DNA of 64,000 bases from Mixta gaviniae (GCF_002953195.1 NZ_CP026377.1:1364001-1428000); one strand, 5' to 3'. Shown: positions 1 to 9,133, counted from the stretch's first letter. Translations and numbers: made by a program. The notes: generated by a model not told the origin, from the sequence alone.

Positions 1-516
1 CGCGGCGCGGCGGCGTTTTTCCGCACTCATTTCCTGCAGCTGGTTGCGGTCGAGGGTGAACAGCGCGTTGGTTGGGCAGACTTCCATACAGGCCGGGCCT
101 GCTGCGCGCGCGTGGCACAGGTCGCACTTATGCGCTTCGGCTTTATCGGCGGTGGCGGGCATCGCCGCGCCGTTCTGGCGGAGAACGGGCCGCGTCACTA
201 CCTCCATGGCGCCGTAGGGACAGGCAACGACGCAGGTTTTGCAGCCGATACAGCGTTCCTGCACCACCTGAATGTGATCATCCATGCGGGCGATGGCGCC
301 GTTGGGACAGACGTTGGCGCACGGGGCATCTTCGCACTGGCGGCACATCACCGGCGTGCTGAGATTGACGCCTTTGATCACGTGCAGGCGCGGCTTAAAG
401 TTAGCGCTGTTCAGCAGCGCGCTATCCTGCGTGTCGCTGTGCGACACCACGCAGGCAATTTCACAGGTACGACAGCCGATGCATTTTTTCGGATCGGCGA
501 TGATAAACCGGTTCAT
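1..516 (-). CDS. hydN: HydN, 4Fe-4S ferredoxin-type electron carrier (3' end cut by window edge)
   Basis: Ferredoxin-like protein that in E. coli supports formate dehydrogenase-H in the formate hydrogenlyase system. 172 codons are visible, beginning MNRFIIADPKKCIGCRTCE and running open to the window edge. The E. coli protein has about 175 residues, so only a few codons are missing. Four cysteine groups of the 4Fe-4S type are visible: CIGCRTCEIAC, CRQCEDAPCANVCP, CIGCKTCVVACP, and CDLC followed by a C-x3-CP group. ATG 516 has an AGGAGT Shine-Dalgarno immediately upstream. It lies downstream of hycI with a 220-bp gap that carries its own sigma-54-like promoter. In E. coli hypF follows hydN; the same would be expected just left of the window. 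Confidence 0.93.
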   Translation of the reverse strand, partial: MNRFIIADPKKCIGCRTCEIACVVSHSDTQDSALLNSANFKPRLHVIKGVNLSTPVMCRQCEDAPCANVCPNGAIARMDDHIQVVQERCIGCKTCVVACPYGAMEVVTRPVLRQNGAAMPATADKAEAHKCDLCHARAAGPACMEVCPTNALFTLDRNQLQEMSAEKRRRAA

Positions 517-594
517 CCTTTACTCCTGAATACCGTTTGTTCTGCAGCGAGAGAACATCTGCTCAAAGGGGCAAACGCGTTCGACGCTAAGCTA

Positions 595-610
595 TACATA
601 AAACGTGCCA
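595..610 (-). promoter_or_regulatory. Candidate sigma-54 promoter of hydN
   Basis: On the minus strand the sequence reads TGGCAC, five bases, then ATGTA. The -24 box is perfect, but the -12 box is degenerate (GT instead of GC at the right spacing of 10 between the GG and the doublet). It points at hydN, whose ATG lies about 80 bp downstream. Upstream at 669-720 there are several TGTCG motifs, as expected if FhlA acts here. The identification is by motif only. Confidence 0.6.
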
Positions 611-736
611 GCCAGGATCCCACCTATTTAAACTGTAAAATCAGCAGGTTAATTCCACCCTGGCGGACGGTGTCGAGATCTGTCGCTGATGCGCGTCGTC
701 GTTCGACAGCACATCGACACTTATGCCGACGCAGGT

Positions 737-1216
737 TTAGGCTTCCTGGCGATAGCGGGCGAGGGGTAAATCGGTTTCCCTCGTCGCCAGCAGCTGATGC
801 AGATGGCTGACCGCCTGCTCAACCGCGGCGCTCATCGGCCAGTAGAAGGCCACCACCTCCGGCTGAATACCGATAAAGGTGATCTGCGGGATGTCCGCGC
901 GCAGCTGCTCCATCAGGAACGTCAGCGGCAGGTTGTGGGTGGTCATGATGAACATTTCGCCGATGTCGCGCTCATCAAGGATGCGCATCTCGCCGGGCGG
1001 CAGCCCCATGTCGGTCGCATCGACAATCACCAGCTGTGCGGGCCGCAGCTGACGTAAAAAGCCGATGTCGTTTTCCGGCACCGCGCCGCCGTCCACCACC
1101 GTCCAGTCCGGCAGCGGCTGTTCGGCGCAGCGTTCCGCCAGGCGCGGGCCGGCGCCGTCGTCGCCCATCATGCTGTTGCCGACGCAGAGCAGGGCGTTGC
1201 AGGGTAAATCAGGCAT
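737..1216 (-). CDS. hycI: HycI, hydrogenase-3 maturation endopeptidase
   Basis: Nickel-dependent protease that removes the C-terminal peptide of HycE after nickel insertion, the last step of hydrogenase-3 large-subunit maturation. 159 residues (E. coli about 156). The N-terminal LCVGNSMMGDDGAG contains the family motif with the first acidic metal ligand, IVDATDMG is the second, and MTTHNLPL carries the conserved histidine. It overlaps the end of hycH by 8 bp, so it is translationally coupled as the last gene of the hyc operon. Its substrate cleavage site is visible in HycE in this same operon. Confidence 0.95.
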   Translation of the reverse strand: MPDLPCNALLCVGNSMMGDDGAGPRLAERCAEQPLPDWTVVDGGAVPENDIGFLRQLRPAQLVIVDATDMGLPPGEMRILDERDIGEMFIMTTHNLPLTFLMEQLRADIPQITFIGIQPEVVAFYWPMSAAVEQAVSHLHQLLATRETDLPLARYRQEA

Positions 1217-1691
1217 CGTACCTCCTGACCATCAGATACAGGGCGGGATCGCGGGTCATCTGCTGTAGCAGGGCGGTAAGCTGCTGGCTCCACGCCTGTT
1301 GTTCCGCGTTCATTTGCGCCTGCGCGTCGCGCAGCGCCAGCGCGATAAGGTGGGTGTGGCTGCTGTCGATATTGATCTCGCCGAAGCGCTGTACGCCGGC
1401 CAGCTTGCGCCGCGCCTCGCTCTCTTCAGGCAGACAAGCGATCCACTGCAGGTAGCCCGCCAGCGGACAGCGAAGGCGCGGCTGCAGGCAGTCAATCACC
1501 CCAAGGTGATGACCGATCGCCAGGCTGTAGTAGATCACCTCCTGCACCGGCTGTGGGCTGCGGCGCCGGGCATTTTTTTCATCGACGAATTTGCTGCTCA
1601 GCGCGTAAAACACCACCTGGTTTTTTATCGGTGTCCGTGCCGGCGCGGGCTGGTGGCGCGCATAGCGCTGCGGATTACTGAAGTCGCTCAC
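1209..1691 (-). CDS. hycH: HycH, formate hydrogenlyase maturation protein
   Basis: Accessory protein needed for maturation or assembly of the hydrogenase-3 large subunit. It is not part of the final complex in E. coli. 160 residues, longer than the roughly 136 of E. coli because of an N-terminal extension rich in P, R and A. The family signature [17 protein letters not shown] is clear in the middle, followed by [18 protein letters not shown]. The start ATG overlaps the hycG stop (ATGA) and the stop overlaps hycI, which fits its place in the operon. A later start inside the extension is possible. Confidence 0.93.
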   Translation of the reverse strand: MSDFSNPQRYARHQPAPARTPIKNQVVFYALSSKFVDEKNARRRSPQPVQEVIYYSLAIGHHLGVIDCLQPRLRCPLAGYLQWIACLPEESEARRKLAGVQRFGEINIDSSHTHLIALALRDAQAQMNAEQQAWSQQLTALLQQMTRDPALYLMVRRYDA

Positions 1692-2485
1692 AGATGTACC
1701 TCCCCGCGCACGACCTGCTGGTAGATCTGCTGCAGATGGCTGACGATTTCATTGAGGCGCGGGTCGTCCTGCGCATCGAGCCAGGCGGAGAGCCGCTGCG
1801 CCGCCGGCTGCGGCGCGTCGGTGGCGGCGACAATCGCCATAAAGCGATCGGCGATCTGTCGCCCGTAGCGATAGCCCGCCATGCGGCGCGCCTCGCGGTC
1901 GAGCCGCACGCGCAGCGGCTGCGGCAGGCCGGGATGCAGCAGGGCAGCCGGCTGTGCCGCCGCCTCGTGCTGCTGGCCGCTGATCTTCTGATCCAGCAGG
2001 CCGAGCGCCAGCGCGAAGCCGTAAAGGGTGGCGGCGGGCGTCGGCGGACAGCCGGGAATATAGACGTCGACCGGCACGATTTTGTCGGTGCCGCCCCAGA
2101 CGCAGTAGAGATCATGGAAGATGCCGCCGCTGTTGCCGCAGGCGCCGTAGGAGATGCTGATTTTCGGGTCGGGCGCGGCATCCCAGGCGCGCAGCGCCGG
2201 CACGCGCATCGCGCGCGTCACGGCGCCGGTAAACAGCAGAATGTCGGCGTGGCGTGGCGAGGGCACCACCTTAATGCCGAAGCGCTCGCTATCGAACAGC
2301 GGCGACAGGGTGGCGAAAATTTCAATCTCGCAGCCGTTGCAGCCGCCACAGTCCACGCGATAGACGTAGGCGGAGCGGCGGATGCGGTTGAGCAGCGTCG
2401 ATTTCAGTTTCGCGATGCTTTCATCAAGCGTGACCGGCGTCGGCAGGCCGTTTTCGTCACGCGGGCCGATCGGCGTCTGGTTCAT
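1688..2485 (-). CDS. hycG: HycG, hydrogenase-3 small subunit
   Basis: Small subunit of the [NiFe] hydrogenase-3, a NuoB-family protein that holds the proximal 4Fe-4S cluster and passes electrons to the HycE active site. 265 residues (E. coli about 255). Cluster cysteines are visible in [13 protein letters not shown] (residues 46-52), YGACGNSGG and PGCPPTP. The N-terminus and core are strongly conserved; the last 80 residues are more variable and rich in A, Q and R. Start and stop each overlap the neighbouring genes hycF and hycH. Confidence 0.97.
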   Translation of the reverse strand: MNQTPIGPRDENGLPTPVTLDESIAKLKSTLLNRIRRSAYVYRVDCGGCNGCEIEIFATLSPLFDSERFGIKVVPSPRHADILLFTGAVTRAMRVPALRAWDAAPDPKISISYGACGNSGGIFHDLYCVWGGTDKIVPVDVYIPGCPPTPAATLYGFALALGLLDQKISGQQHEAAAQPAALLHPGLPQPLRVRLDREARRMAGYRYGRQIADRFMAIVAATDAPQPAAQRLSAWLDAQDDPRLNEIVSHLQQIYQQVVRGEVHL

Positions 2486-3039
2486 CAGCGGGCCTCCGCA
2501 TTAAGGTGGCGACCGATATCGATCCGGTCGGAAGAGGAGAGGCCGTGCATTTTTTTGCACGTCGGGCAGGTTTCATACTGGGCGCGGCGCTGAGCGAGCT
2601 GCGCGTCGCTCAGCGCCGCACTCTCTTGCAGCAGGCTGAGGGCGAAGTCGATCTCCTTCTGCACCGCGTAAGGCTGGTTGCAGCGGCGGCAGCGGCAAAG
2701 GGGGAAATCAGCGGTTTCAAACAGATCCGTTTTTTGCCAGACCGCCAGCTCAAACGCCGGCGACAGCTTAATTGCCGCCGTCGGGCAGACCTCCTCGCAG
2801 CGGGCGCAGAAAATGCAGCGGCCCAAAAACAGCGACCAGCGCACGCTGTCGCCATCCGCGGCGGCAGTCATGGTCAGCGCGTTTGACGGGCAGGCGTTGG
2901 CGCAGGCGCCGCAGGCAATGCACTGCTGCGCGCTGTAGTGCGGCTTACCGCGGAAGTTCGGCGACAGATCGATCGGTTTTGCCGGATAGGCGACCGTCGC
3001 GTCGCCGGTTTTGATCACTTTTTTAATCAGTTTCAACAT
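2485..3039 (-). CDS. hycF: HycF, formate hydrogenlyase iron-sulfur subunit
   Basis: NuoI-like polyferredoxin of formate hydrogenlyase, placed between HycB and the HycG/HycE hydrogenase. 184 residues (E. coli about 180). Two classical 4Fe-4S motifs, [12 protein letters not shown] and [12 protein letters not shown], are followed by two further pairs, CRCRRC and CPTC near the C-terminus, the latter being typical of HycF. An AGGAG Shine-Dalgarno lies about 9 bp before ATG 3039. The end touches hycG by one base (TAATG). Confidence 0.96.
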   Translation of the reverse strand: MLKLIKKVIKTGDATVAYPAKPIDLSPNFRGKPHYSAQQCIACGACANACPSNALTMTAAADGDSVRWSLFLGRCIFCARCEEVCPTAAIKLSPAFELAVWQKTDLFETADFPLCRCRRCNQPYAVQKEIDFALSLLQESAALSDAQLAQRRAQYETCPTCKKMHGLSSSDRIDIGRHLNAEAR

Positions 3040-3051
3040 CGCTGACGACTC

Positions 3052-4776
3052 CTAAAGCGGCGAATTTTTACGTTCGATGCCGTAGCGCTCGATCTCTTTG
3101 TACGGCACCACGACGGTGGTTTTCTTACGCACGTCGACCACTGTCATGCGGTCGGTGCAGGAGTAACAGGGATCGAGGCTGCCGATAATCAGCGGCGCGT
3201 CGGAGACGGTATTGCCACGCAGCATATAGCGCAGCGTGGGCCAGTTGGCGTAGGTGGCGGCGCGGCAGCGCCAGCGGAACAGCTTCTGGTTATCGCCGGT
3301 CATGCTCCAGTGAATATCATCGCCGCGCGGCGCTTCGGCAAAGCCGAGGGCGAAGCGGTGCGGACTATAACGGAAGCCTTCGACCGCCAGCGGGCCGGAG
3401 GGCAGGCTCTGCAGCCCGAATTCAATCATCGCGAGCGCGTTATAGACTTCATGGATGCGCACCTTCAGGCGCGACCAGACATCGTTGCCGCTTTCGCTGT
3501 GCAGCGTGAACGGCAGGCTGGCGTAACCCGCGTAAGGGTGATCCTGGCGCATATCGCGGCGGTGGCCGCTGCCGCGCACCATCGGGCCGACGTTACTGAA
3601 ATCACGCGCCACCTGCGGATCGAGCCGGCCAACGCCGACGCTGCGCTGTTCGGCATTGGGGGTGCTGAGCAGAATATCTACCAGGTCATCCAGCTCGCGG
3701 CGCATCCCGCCGGCCAGCGCGATGGTCTGGATCATGTCCTCTTTCAGAATGTCGCGCCGTATGCCGCCGATCAGGTTCATGCCGTAGGTTTTACGCGCCC
3801 CGGTGAGGATCTCCGCCATTTTCATCGACTGTTCGCGTACGCGGAAAAACTGCATAAACCCGGCGTCGAAGCCGACAAAATGGCAGGCGAGGCCGAGGTT
3901 CAGCAGATGGCTGTGCAACCGCTCCACCTCCAGCAGAATCGAGCGGATCATCTGCGCGCGCGGCGGTGCGACAATGCCCAGCGCGTTTTCCACCGACGAG
4001 GTGTAGGCGACGCTGTGGGTAAAGCCGCAGATGCCGCACACGCGGTCGGAGAGAAAGGTGACTTCGTTATACCCCATGCGGGTTTCCGCCAGCTTCTCCA
4101 TGCCGCGATGGACGTAGAACAGGCGATAGTCGGCGTCGATAATATCTTCGCCATCGACAAACAGGCGGAAGTGCCCCGGCTCGTCAGACGTGACGTGTAG
4201 CGGCCCGATCGGCACGATGTTATTGTCCGCCTGGGTTTCGGAAATAAAGGGGTAGGTCTCCCGATCGGTGGTGGGCGCCGGACGCTGGCGATAGTCCATC
4301 GCATCTTTGCGCAGCGGGTAAAGATCGTCGGGCCAGTCGTCCGGCAGCACCAGGCGGCGCTCATCCGGCAGGCCGACCGGGTGCAGACCGTACATATCGC
4401 GTACTTCGCGCTCGCCCCAGACCGCCGCCGGTACGCGCGGCGTCACTGAGGGAAACTCCAGCGAAAGCGGGCTGACTTCGGCGCGCACCGTGATCCAGCA
4501 CTTCACTCCTTTTTCCATCGACAGCACGTAGTAGAGGGCGTAATTGCCGCACAGCGTGCGCTCGTCATTGCCAAACAGCACCGACAGCCAGCCGCCCTGT
4601 TGATAGTAAAGCCACTCCACCACTTCCGGCAGGGCGTCGAGTCTGACGGTCACCGTCAGCTGAGTATCGGTTTGCCATTCGCTGGCGACCAGCGCGGCGG
4701 GAAACTGCCTCGTCAGCGCCGCCAGATAGCCCTGGCCGACCGGATGCTGATTTAATGCGGTTGTTACTTCACTCAT
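3052..4776 (-). CDS. hycE: HycE, hydrogenase-3 large subunit precursor
   Basis: Catalytic [NiFe] subunit of formate hydrogenlyase, making H2 from protons on the cytoplasmic side. 574 residues (E. coli 569). The first 165 residues are NuoC-like and the rest NuoD-like. The Ni-Fe ligands are present: CGIC at 247-250 and CYSC at 537-540. The sequence continues past the second motif with a 31-residue tail beginning MTVVDVRKK. By homology with E. coli (cut after R537) HycI should cleave after R543. An AGAGG Shine-Dalgarno supports ATG 4776. A 42-bp gap separates it from hycD. Confidence 0.98.
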   Translation of the reverse strand: MSEVTTALNQHPVGQGYLAALTRQFPAALVASEWQTDTQLTVTVRLDALPEVVEWLYYQQGGWLSVLFGNDERTLCGNYALYYVLSMEKGVKCWITVRAEVSPLSLEFPSVTPRVPAAVWGEREVRDMYGLHPVGLPDERRLVLPDDWPDDLYPLRKDAMDYRQRPAPTTDRETYPFISETQADNNIVPIGPLHVTSDEPGHFRLFVDGEDIIDADYRLFYVHRGMEKLAETRMGYNEVTFLSDRVCGICGFTHSVAYTSSVENALGIVAPPRAQMIRSILLEVERLHSHLLNLGLACHFVGFDAGFMQFFRVREQSMKMAEILTGARKTYGMNLIGGIRRDILKEDMIQTIALAGGMRRELDDLVDILLSTPNAEQRSVGVGRLDPQVARDFSNVGPMVRGSGHRRDMRQDHPYAGYASLPFTLHSESGNDVWSRLKVRIHEVYNALAMIEFGLQSLPSGPLAVEGFRYSPHRFALGFAEAPRGDDIHWSMTGDNQKLFRWRCRAATYANWPTLRYMLRGNTVSDAPLIIGSLDPCYSCTDRMTVVDVRKKTTVVVPYKEIERYGIERKNSPL

Positions 4777-4818
4777 TGCAATACCTCTTTCCGCCGGGGC
4801 GGAATCAAAAATGTCGGC

Positions 4819-5772
4819 TCAGCCGGCCATCAACCAGGAGACCAGCGCCAGCAGCGCCAGCCCAAATCCCGCCCAGGTGGTGCGGGCGGTTTTAAGAAAG
4901 CGCAGGCGCGCGACGCTGTTTTCCAGCAGCGCCGCCAGCAGCACGGCGGCCAGCAGCTTGAGCAGGCAGAGCGCCGTCGCCAGCAGCAGCGTCGACGGGG
5001 TCAGCCGCTGCGCCAGGCCGAACGGGAAGAACAGGCCGAGAAACAGCTGCAGCACCACCAGCTGTTTCAGGCTGATACCCAGCTTCAGCACCGCCAGCGC
5101 CGCGCCGGAATATTCGGTCAGCGGGCCTTCCTGCAGCTCCTGCTCCGCTTCCGCCAGGTCAAACGGCAGCTTGCCCATTTCGATCCAGGTGGCGAAGGCG
5201 CAGGCCAGCGTGGCAAGCAGCAGCGTCAGCGAGAGGAAGAACGGCTGCTGCTGCAGATGCGCGGCGATCGCGCCGAGCGAGGTAGAGCCGGCGGTCAGCG
5301 CCGCTATCCACAGGCCGAGCAGCAGGATCGGCTCCACCAGCACGCCCAACACTGCTTCACGGCTGGCGCCGATGCCGGTAAACGGACTGCCGCTGTCCAG
5401 CCCGGCGATGGCGAAAACAAACCGCGCCAGCGCAAACAGGTAGATCACCGCGATCAGATCGCCCGTCGCTCCCAGCGGCGAGTCGAGGGTGACCATCGGC
5501 AGCGCGGCGGCGATAGCCAGCAGTACTGCGGTCAACAGGCAGGGCATGGCGCGAAACGCCAGGCCGGAGGCGGCGGGCGCCACGCTCTGTCGGCCCAGCA
5601 GCTTGGCGATATCGCGATACTCCTGCAGCAGGCCGGGGCCGCGCCGGTTATGCATGCGGGCGCGCAAAACGCGGGTCAGCCCGGCGAACAGCGGCGCGAT
5701 AGCCAGCAGCAGCGCCGCCTGAATCGGCGCCAGCGGCCAGAGCGAGGCATTAACTAACGAAGGGAAAGGCAT
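4819..5772 (-). CDS. hycD: HycD, formate hydrogenlyase membrane subunit
   Basis: NuoH-like integral membrane protein that anchors the hydrogenase arm to the membrane arm. 317 residues from ATG 5772, which is preceded by GAGGAG at 5 bp. A GTG two codons further upstream is less likely. Several hydrophobic segments are visible, and the conserved loop RARMHNRRGPGLLQEYRDIAKLL follows the first of them. The internal EMGKLPFDLAEAEQELQEGP motif is the NuoH family signature. The start follows the hycC stop by 9 bp. Confidence 0.96.
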   Translation of the reverse strand: MPFPSLVNASLWPLAPIQAALLLAIAPLFAGLTRVLRARMHNRRGPGLLQEYRDIAKLLGRQSVAPAASGLAFRAMPCLLTAVLLAIAAALPMVTLDSPLGATGDLIAVIYLFALARFVFAIAGLDSGSPFTGIGASREAVLGVLVEPILLLGLWIAALTAGSTSLGAIAAHLQQQPFFLSLTLLLATLACAFATWIEMGKLPFDLAEAEQELQEGPLTEYSGAALAVLKLGISLKQLVVLQLFLGLFFPFGLAQRLTPSTLLLATALCLLKLLAAVLLAALLENSVARLRFLKTARTTWAGFGLALLALVSWLMAG

Positions 5773-5781
5773 AATCACTCC

Positions 5782-7686
5782 TCAGGCAAAGGCCACGACC
5801 AGCAGGATCGCCAGTTCGATAACGGCCAGATGACGACAGAGGGCGCCGGGGCGTCCCTGATGCAGCCTGGCGACCAGCGTCGCGGGCGTGGCGCGCTGGC
5901 GCAGGCGGTAGAGCGGCGCAAACATCACGCGCAGCGGCTGAGCGAAGCCGGTAGCGGTTACCACCATCCCGGCGGAGTGGCCGTAGCCGCAGGCCCAGGC
6001 GTCGCCGCGCCGGCGGTCCGGCAGGCGGCGGCCGCGCAGCAGCCGCGCCATCAGCCACGGCAGCAGCGGCGTGGTCAGCAGTAGCAGGGCGATAACCGGC
6101 GCAGGGAGCGTTGCCGGAACGTCATGTCGCGTCACAATAGCGACGGACGGTGCGGCCAGCTTGCTCAGCACCGCCTCGCTGACGGCGGAGAAAAGGCCGA
6201 TAAGCCACGGTGATGCGACGCCGACCATTACGCAGAGCAGCGCCGGCAGCAGGCTGCCGAGCCTGACCGCCAGCGGCGCGGGCCGCGCCTGAGCGGCGGC
6301 TTCGCTGCGCGGCGCGCCGAGGAAGGTGACGCCGAAAACTTTCGCGATGCACATCAGCGCCAGCGCCCCGGTTAACGCCAGCCCCACCGCCAGCAGCGGG
6401 CCGAGCAGGCGTGCGATAAAGCTTTCGCTGCCGCTGAGCTGGAACAGCGATTGATAGAGCAACCATTCGCTGGCGAAGCCATTGAGCGGGGGCAGCGCCG
6501 CCATCGCCATCAGCGCGATCAGCATCGCTGCAGCGGTTACCGGCATCCGCCGCGCCAGCCCGCCGAGCTTCTCCATATCCCGTATGCCGGTCTGCATTTC
6601 AATGTCGCCGGCGCCGAGAAACAGCGCGGTTTTAAACAGACCGTGATTGAACAGATGAAACAGCCCGGCGAGCAGCGCCAGCGAGGCGAGCAGCGGCTGC
6701 GCCAGCGCCACGCCGACCATTGCGCCGCCGACGCCGAGCAGAATAATCCCGACGTTTTCCAGCGAGTGATAAGCCAGCAGGCGGCGAAGGTCGTGTTCCA
6801 TCAGCGCGTAGAGGCCGCCGATAAAGGCGGTCAGCAGCGCCAGCAGCAGCAGGGCGATGCCCCACCAGAGCGGCGGCGCGCCGGTAAGATCGAGGCCGAT
6901 TTTCACGATGCCAACGATGCCGACTTTCATCAGCGCGGCGGAAAAGAGCGCGGCAGCGTGCGCCGGCGCGCTGGCGTGCGACTGCGGCGCCCAGGCGTGC
7001 AGCGGGATGATGCCGGCGTAAAGCCCAAAGCCCGCCAGCGCCAGCGCAAAGGCCGTCGACTTTACGCCCGCAGAAAACAGGCTGTGGCGCAGCGTATCAA
7101 AGCTGCTGCCGCCGCCGACGCGGCAGAGCAGGGCGAAGGCGAGGATCAGGCAGAGCGTGCCGAGGCGGCCCGTCACAAACTGATTCAGCGCGGCGCGGCG
7201 GCTTTTCGCATCCTGCGGCTGGGCGATCAGGAAGTAGGCGGCCAGCGCCGCCAGCTCCATCAGCAGCACCAGCGCGACGGCGTCCGCCGCCATGCTTGCC
7301 GCAGTTAGCGCCGCCAGCAGCAGCGCGCAAAGCAGGCCGCAGCGCGCGCGCTGCGGCTGCCTGACACCGTGCAGCCATGCGCAGGCGTAAAGCTGACAGC
7401 ACAGCGCCGGCAACGAGATCGCCAGCAGCAGCAGCGCATTCAGCGAACTGAACTCGGCGGTAAAGGGCATCAGCGGCAGCCGGGTAGTAAAGGCGCCGCC
7501 GCCTTGCAGGGTTAATGCGGCAGCAGCGATCGCGGCCAGCGCGGCGGCCATGCCGCCGAGGCCGCTGATCAGGCTGCTCAGGCGTGCGGCCGGCGAGAGC
7601 AGCCAGCCGATAACGCCGCTCAGCAAGCTGAGAAACAGCGCCAGCGCCAGCAGCGTGGGCGGAGTGAAAAGAAGCAAGGCTGACAT
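5782..7686 (-). CDS. hycC: HycC, formate hydrogenlyase large membrane subunit
   Basis: NuoL/M/N-like antiporter-type membrane protein of the formate hydrogenlyase membrane arm. 634 residues (E. coli about 608), almost all hydrophobic with more than a dozen probable membrane segments. Signatures include LHAWAPQSHASAPAHAAALFSAALMKVGIVG and LLAYHSLENVGIILLGVG in the middle, and FLGAGDIEMQTGIRDMEKLGGL after them. The C-terminal part reads RRGDAWACGYGH and continues with a tail like that of E. coli HycC. The start overlaps the hycB stop by one base. Confidence 0.97.
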   Translation of the reverse strand: MSALLLFTPPTLLALALFLSLLSGVIGWLLSPAARLSSLISGLGGMAAALAAIAAAALTLQGGGAFTTRLPLMPFTAEFSSLNALLLLAISLPALCCQLYACAWLHGVRQPQRARCGLLCALLLAALTAASMAADAVALVLLMELAALAAYFLIAQPQDAKSRRAALNQFVTGRLGTLCLILAFALLCRVGGGSSFDTLRHSLFSAGVKSTAFALALAGFGLYAGIIPLHAWAPQSHASAPAHAAALFSAALMKVGIVGIVKIGLDLTGAPPLWWGIALLLLALLTAFIGGLYALMEHDLRRLLAYHSLENVGIILLGVGGAMVGVALAQPLLASLALLAGLFHLFNHGLFKTALFLGAGDIEMQTGIRDMEKLGGLARRMPVTAAAMLIALMAMAALPPLNGFASEWLLYQSLFQLSGSESFIARLLGPLLAVGLALTGALALMCIAKVFGVTFLGAPRSEAAAQARPAPLAVRLGSLLPALLCVMVGVASPWLIGLFSAVSEAVLSKLAAPSVAIVTRHDVPATLPAPVIALLLLTTPLLPWLMARLLRGRRLPDRRRGDAWACGYGHSAGMVVTATGFAQPLRVMFAPLYRLRQRATPATLVARLHQGRPGALCRHLAVIELAILLVVAFA

Positions 7687-8312
7687 TAGCGGGTCTCCCT
7701 GTCAGAGGCGGCAAAAGCGACGATGCCGGCGGAAAAGGCGTCGATGGCGTTCAGGCGTTTGCGCTGGCTGGCCTGCTCCGCCAGCGCGGGCGTTACCAGC
7801 GCGATCGCCTGGGTCGGGCAGGTTTTGATGCAGGCGGGGCCGTCCGGGCTGAAGCTGCAGAGATCGCACTTCACCGCCACCGCCCGTACGCCCGGCACGC
7901 AGTCGACAAAAGGGCTGAGCGGCGCAGGCGCGGCGGGCGCGGGCAACGCTTTGGCGCTGTTACAGCCGGGCGGGATCGCCAGCGGCGTGCTGCCGGCGAA
8001 GGTAATCGCGCCGAAAGGGCAGGCGATGCCGCACAGCTTGCAGCTGACGCACAGGCTTTCGTTGAGATGAATGGCGCTCTCGTTATGCGTTATCGCATTG
8101 ACCGGGCAGACCTGCGCGCAGGGGGCATCTTCGCACTGGCGGCACATCACCGGCGCCGAATCCTGGCGGTTACGCATCACCTGTAAACGCGGCGCGGCCT
8201 GTAACCCCTCTGTTTTATGCGCCTGCGAACAGCTGGCCATACAGGTATTGCAGCCGATGCAGCGTTTCGGATCGGCTATCACATATTGATTCATGGCATG
8301 GGTACTGCTCAT
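7686..8312 (-). CDS. hycB: HycB, formate hydrogenlyase 4Fe-4S electron carrier
   Basis: Polyferredoxin that accepts electrons from formate dehydrogenase-H (FdhF) and passes them to the hydrogenase. Four cysteine groups are visible: CIGCNTCMASC, CRQCEDAPCAQVCP, CVSCKLCGIACP and CDLCSFSPDGPACIKTCP. An AAGGAGAC Shine-Dalgarno sits 6 bp before ATG 8312, giving 208 residues beginning MSSTHAMNQYVIADPKRC. The E. coli protein begins at the position of MNQYVIADP (ATG 8294), so this one probably has a six-residue N-terminal extension. The gap to hycA is 217 bp and carries a candidate FhlA site. Confidence 0.95.
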   Translation of the reverse strand: MSSTHAMNQYVIADPKRCIGCNTCMASCSQAHKTEGLQAAPRLQVMRNRQDSAPVMCRQCEDAPCAQVCPVNAITHNESAIHLNESLCVSCKLCGIACPFGAITFAGSTPLAIPPGCNSAKALPAPAAPAPLSPFVDCVPGVRAVAVKCDLCSFSPDGPACIKTCPTQAIALVTPALAEQASQRKRLNAIDAFSAGIVAFAASDRETR

Positions 8313-8415
8313 GAAGTCTCCTTTCATATCCGGCGCGGCGACAGAGCGCGTGGGCGGCGAGGGGGCCGCTGCGGCTGTGTGCCGTTCGGTGCCGGCGCGG
8401 CTTCGTCAAAAATGA

Positions 8416-8450
8416 TGAAATCGACACGGAAAATGACATTTCGACATTTC
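8416..8450. promoter_or_regulatory. Candidate FhlA-binding region between hycA and hycB
   Basis: The sequence here contains GAAATCGACAC and CATTTCGACATTTC, which share the TCGACA / CATTTCG core of the FhlA upstream site that I remember from E. coli (CATTTCG followed by its inverse). In E. coli an FhlA site in the hycA-hycB gap also acts on the divergent hyp genes. Only part of the palindrome is preserved, so this is a weak motif call. Confidence 0.35.
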
Positions 8451-8529
8451 TGTTATCCGTCGCGGCCGTCAATAGCGGCGCGGCGGGACATCATTTTCGT
8501 GACCCATAACCCAGGGCGCCGCGCCTTAT

Positions 8530-8994
8530 TCAGGCGCGACGCGGTAACTTTTCCAGTTGCGCATAAATCGGCTGATTGCTGTGCAGGGCGTCATACAAAC
8601 ATTGATAAAGGGCGGAAATCTTATTCAGGTAGTGATCGAAGACCGCCTGTTTATCACGAATGATCACCTCGTCGACGCGCCCTTCGTCACTTAAGGCGGC
8701 CTGGGCAAAGACAATAAAATGCGGCGGCTCGGCGGGCGGTGCGATATTCAGGCTGTAGAGGATCTCGTGGCTGAAAAAGTCATCGCTAAGATGGATCTTC
8801 ACCGTAAAGTGATGAAACAGGGTAAAGCGGATATCATCGCCTTCTCCGAAAATAAACGCATGATTTATCTTCTTATTTTCAGCGTTAACCGCCTGTATAA
8901 GGCTGTTCTGATAGGCGTGCCACTGCGATTTCAGCTGGTGATTCCTGTTGGCGATATAGTCAGCTTTGCTGGACAGCTCGCTAAGCGTACTCAT
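8530..8994 (-). CDS. hycA: HycA, regulator of the formate regulon
   Basis: Small cytoplasmic protein that counteracts FhlA and so limits expression of the formate regulon in E. coli. 154 residues from ATG 8994. An upstream in-frame ATG (9027) would add 11 residues but has no Shine-Dalgarno and no counterpart in E. coli HycA. The match to HycA is clear in the N-terminal ELSSKADYIANRNHQLKSQW and in DKQAVFDHYLNKISALYQCLYDAL near the end; the centre is divergent. It is the first gene of the hyc operon, about 80 bp downstream of a strong sigma-54 element. Confidence 0.9.
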   Translation of the reverse strand: MSTLSELSSKADYIANRNHQLKSQWHAYQNSLIQAVNAENKKINHAFIFGEGDDIRFTLFHHFTVKIHLSDDFFSHEILYSLNIAPPAEPPHFIVFAQAALSDEGRVDEVIIRDKQAVFDHYLNKISALYQCLYDALHSNQPIYAQLEKLPRRA

Positions 8995-9073
8995 GGTATT
9001 TACCCGTTTTGCAAAGAGATAAAACATTTCGGCGTGTTATATGACGACGAAAAGCCAGAATGTACGCTCTACT

Positions 9074-9089
9074 GGCATAAAGCGTGCCA
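9074..9089 (-). promoter_or_regulatory. Sigma-54 promoter of the hyc operon
   Basis: Minus strand reads TGGCAC, five bases, then ATGCC, with the GG and GC doublets ten bases apart as required for a -24/-12 element. It points at hycA, with the predicted start of transcription near 9063 and a leader of about 70 bases to ATG 8994. This is the expected promoter class for an FhlA-activated operon. Confidence 0.85.
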
Positions 9090-9120
9090 GAGAGGTTTTT
9101 TATTTAATAAGCATTAAAAA

Positions 9121-9133
9121 AATCATGCGGTTA
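9121..9133 (+). promoter_or_regulatory. Candidate IHF site in the hyc-hyp divergent region
   Basis: AATCATGCGGTTA matches the IHF core consensus (WATCARNNNNTTR) with one mismatch and sits in an AT-rich tract. It lies between the hycA sigma-54 element and the candidate FhlA site, where DNA bending would bring activator and polymerase together. IHF dependence of hyc is known in E. coli; here the call rests on motif and position only. Confidence 0.4.

Noticed and set aside
112..810. 232-codon plus-strand frame opposite hydN
   Set aside because: Antisense to hydN and its promoter region; composition is that of a high-GC shadow frame and there is no Shine-Dalgarno.
6451..7308. 285-codon frame antisense to hycC, rich in Q, R and H
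   Set aside because: Typical mirror of a Leu/Ala-rich membrane protein gene; hycC is certain on the other strand.
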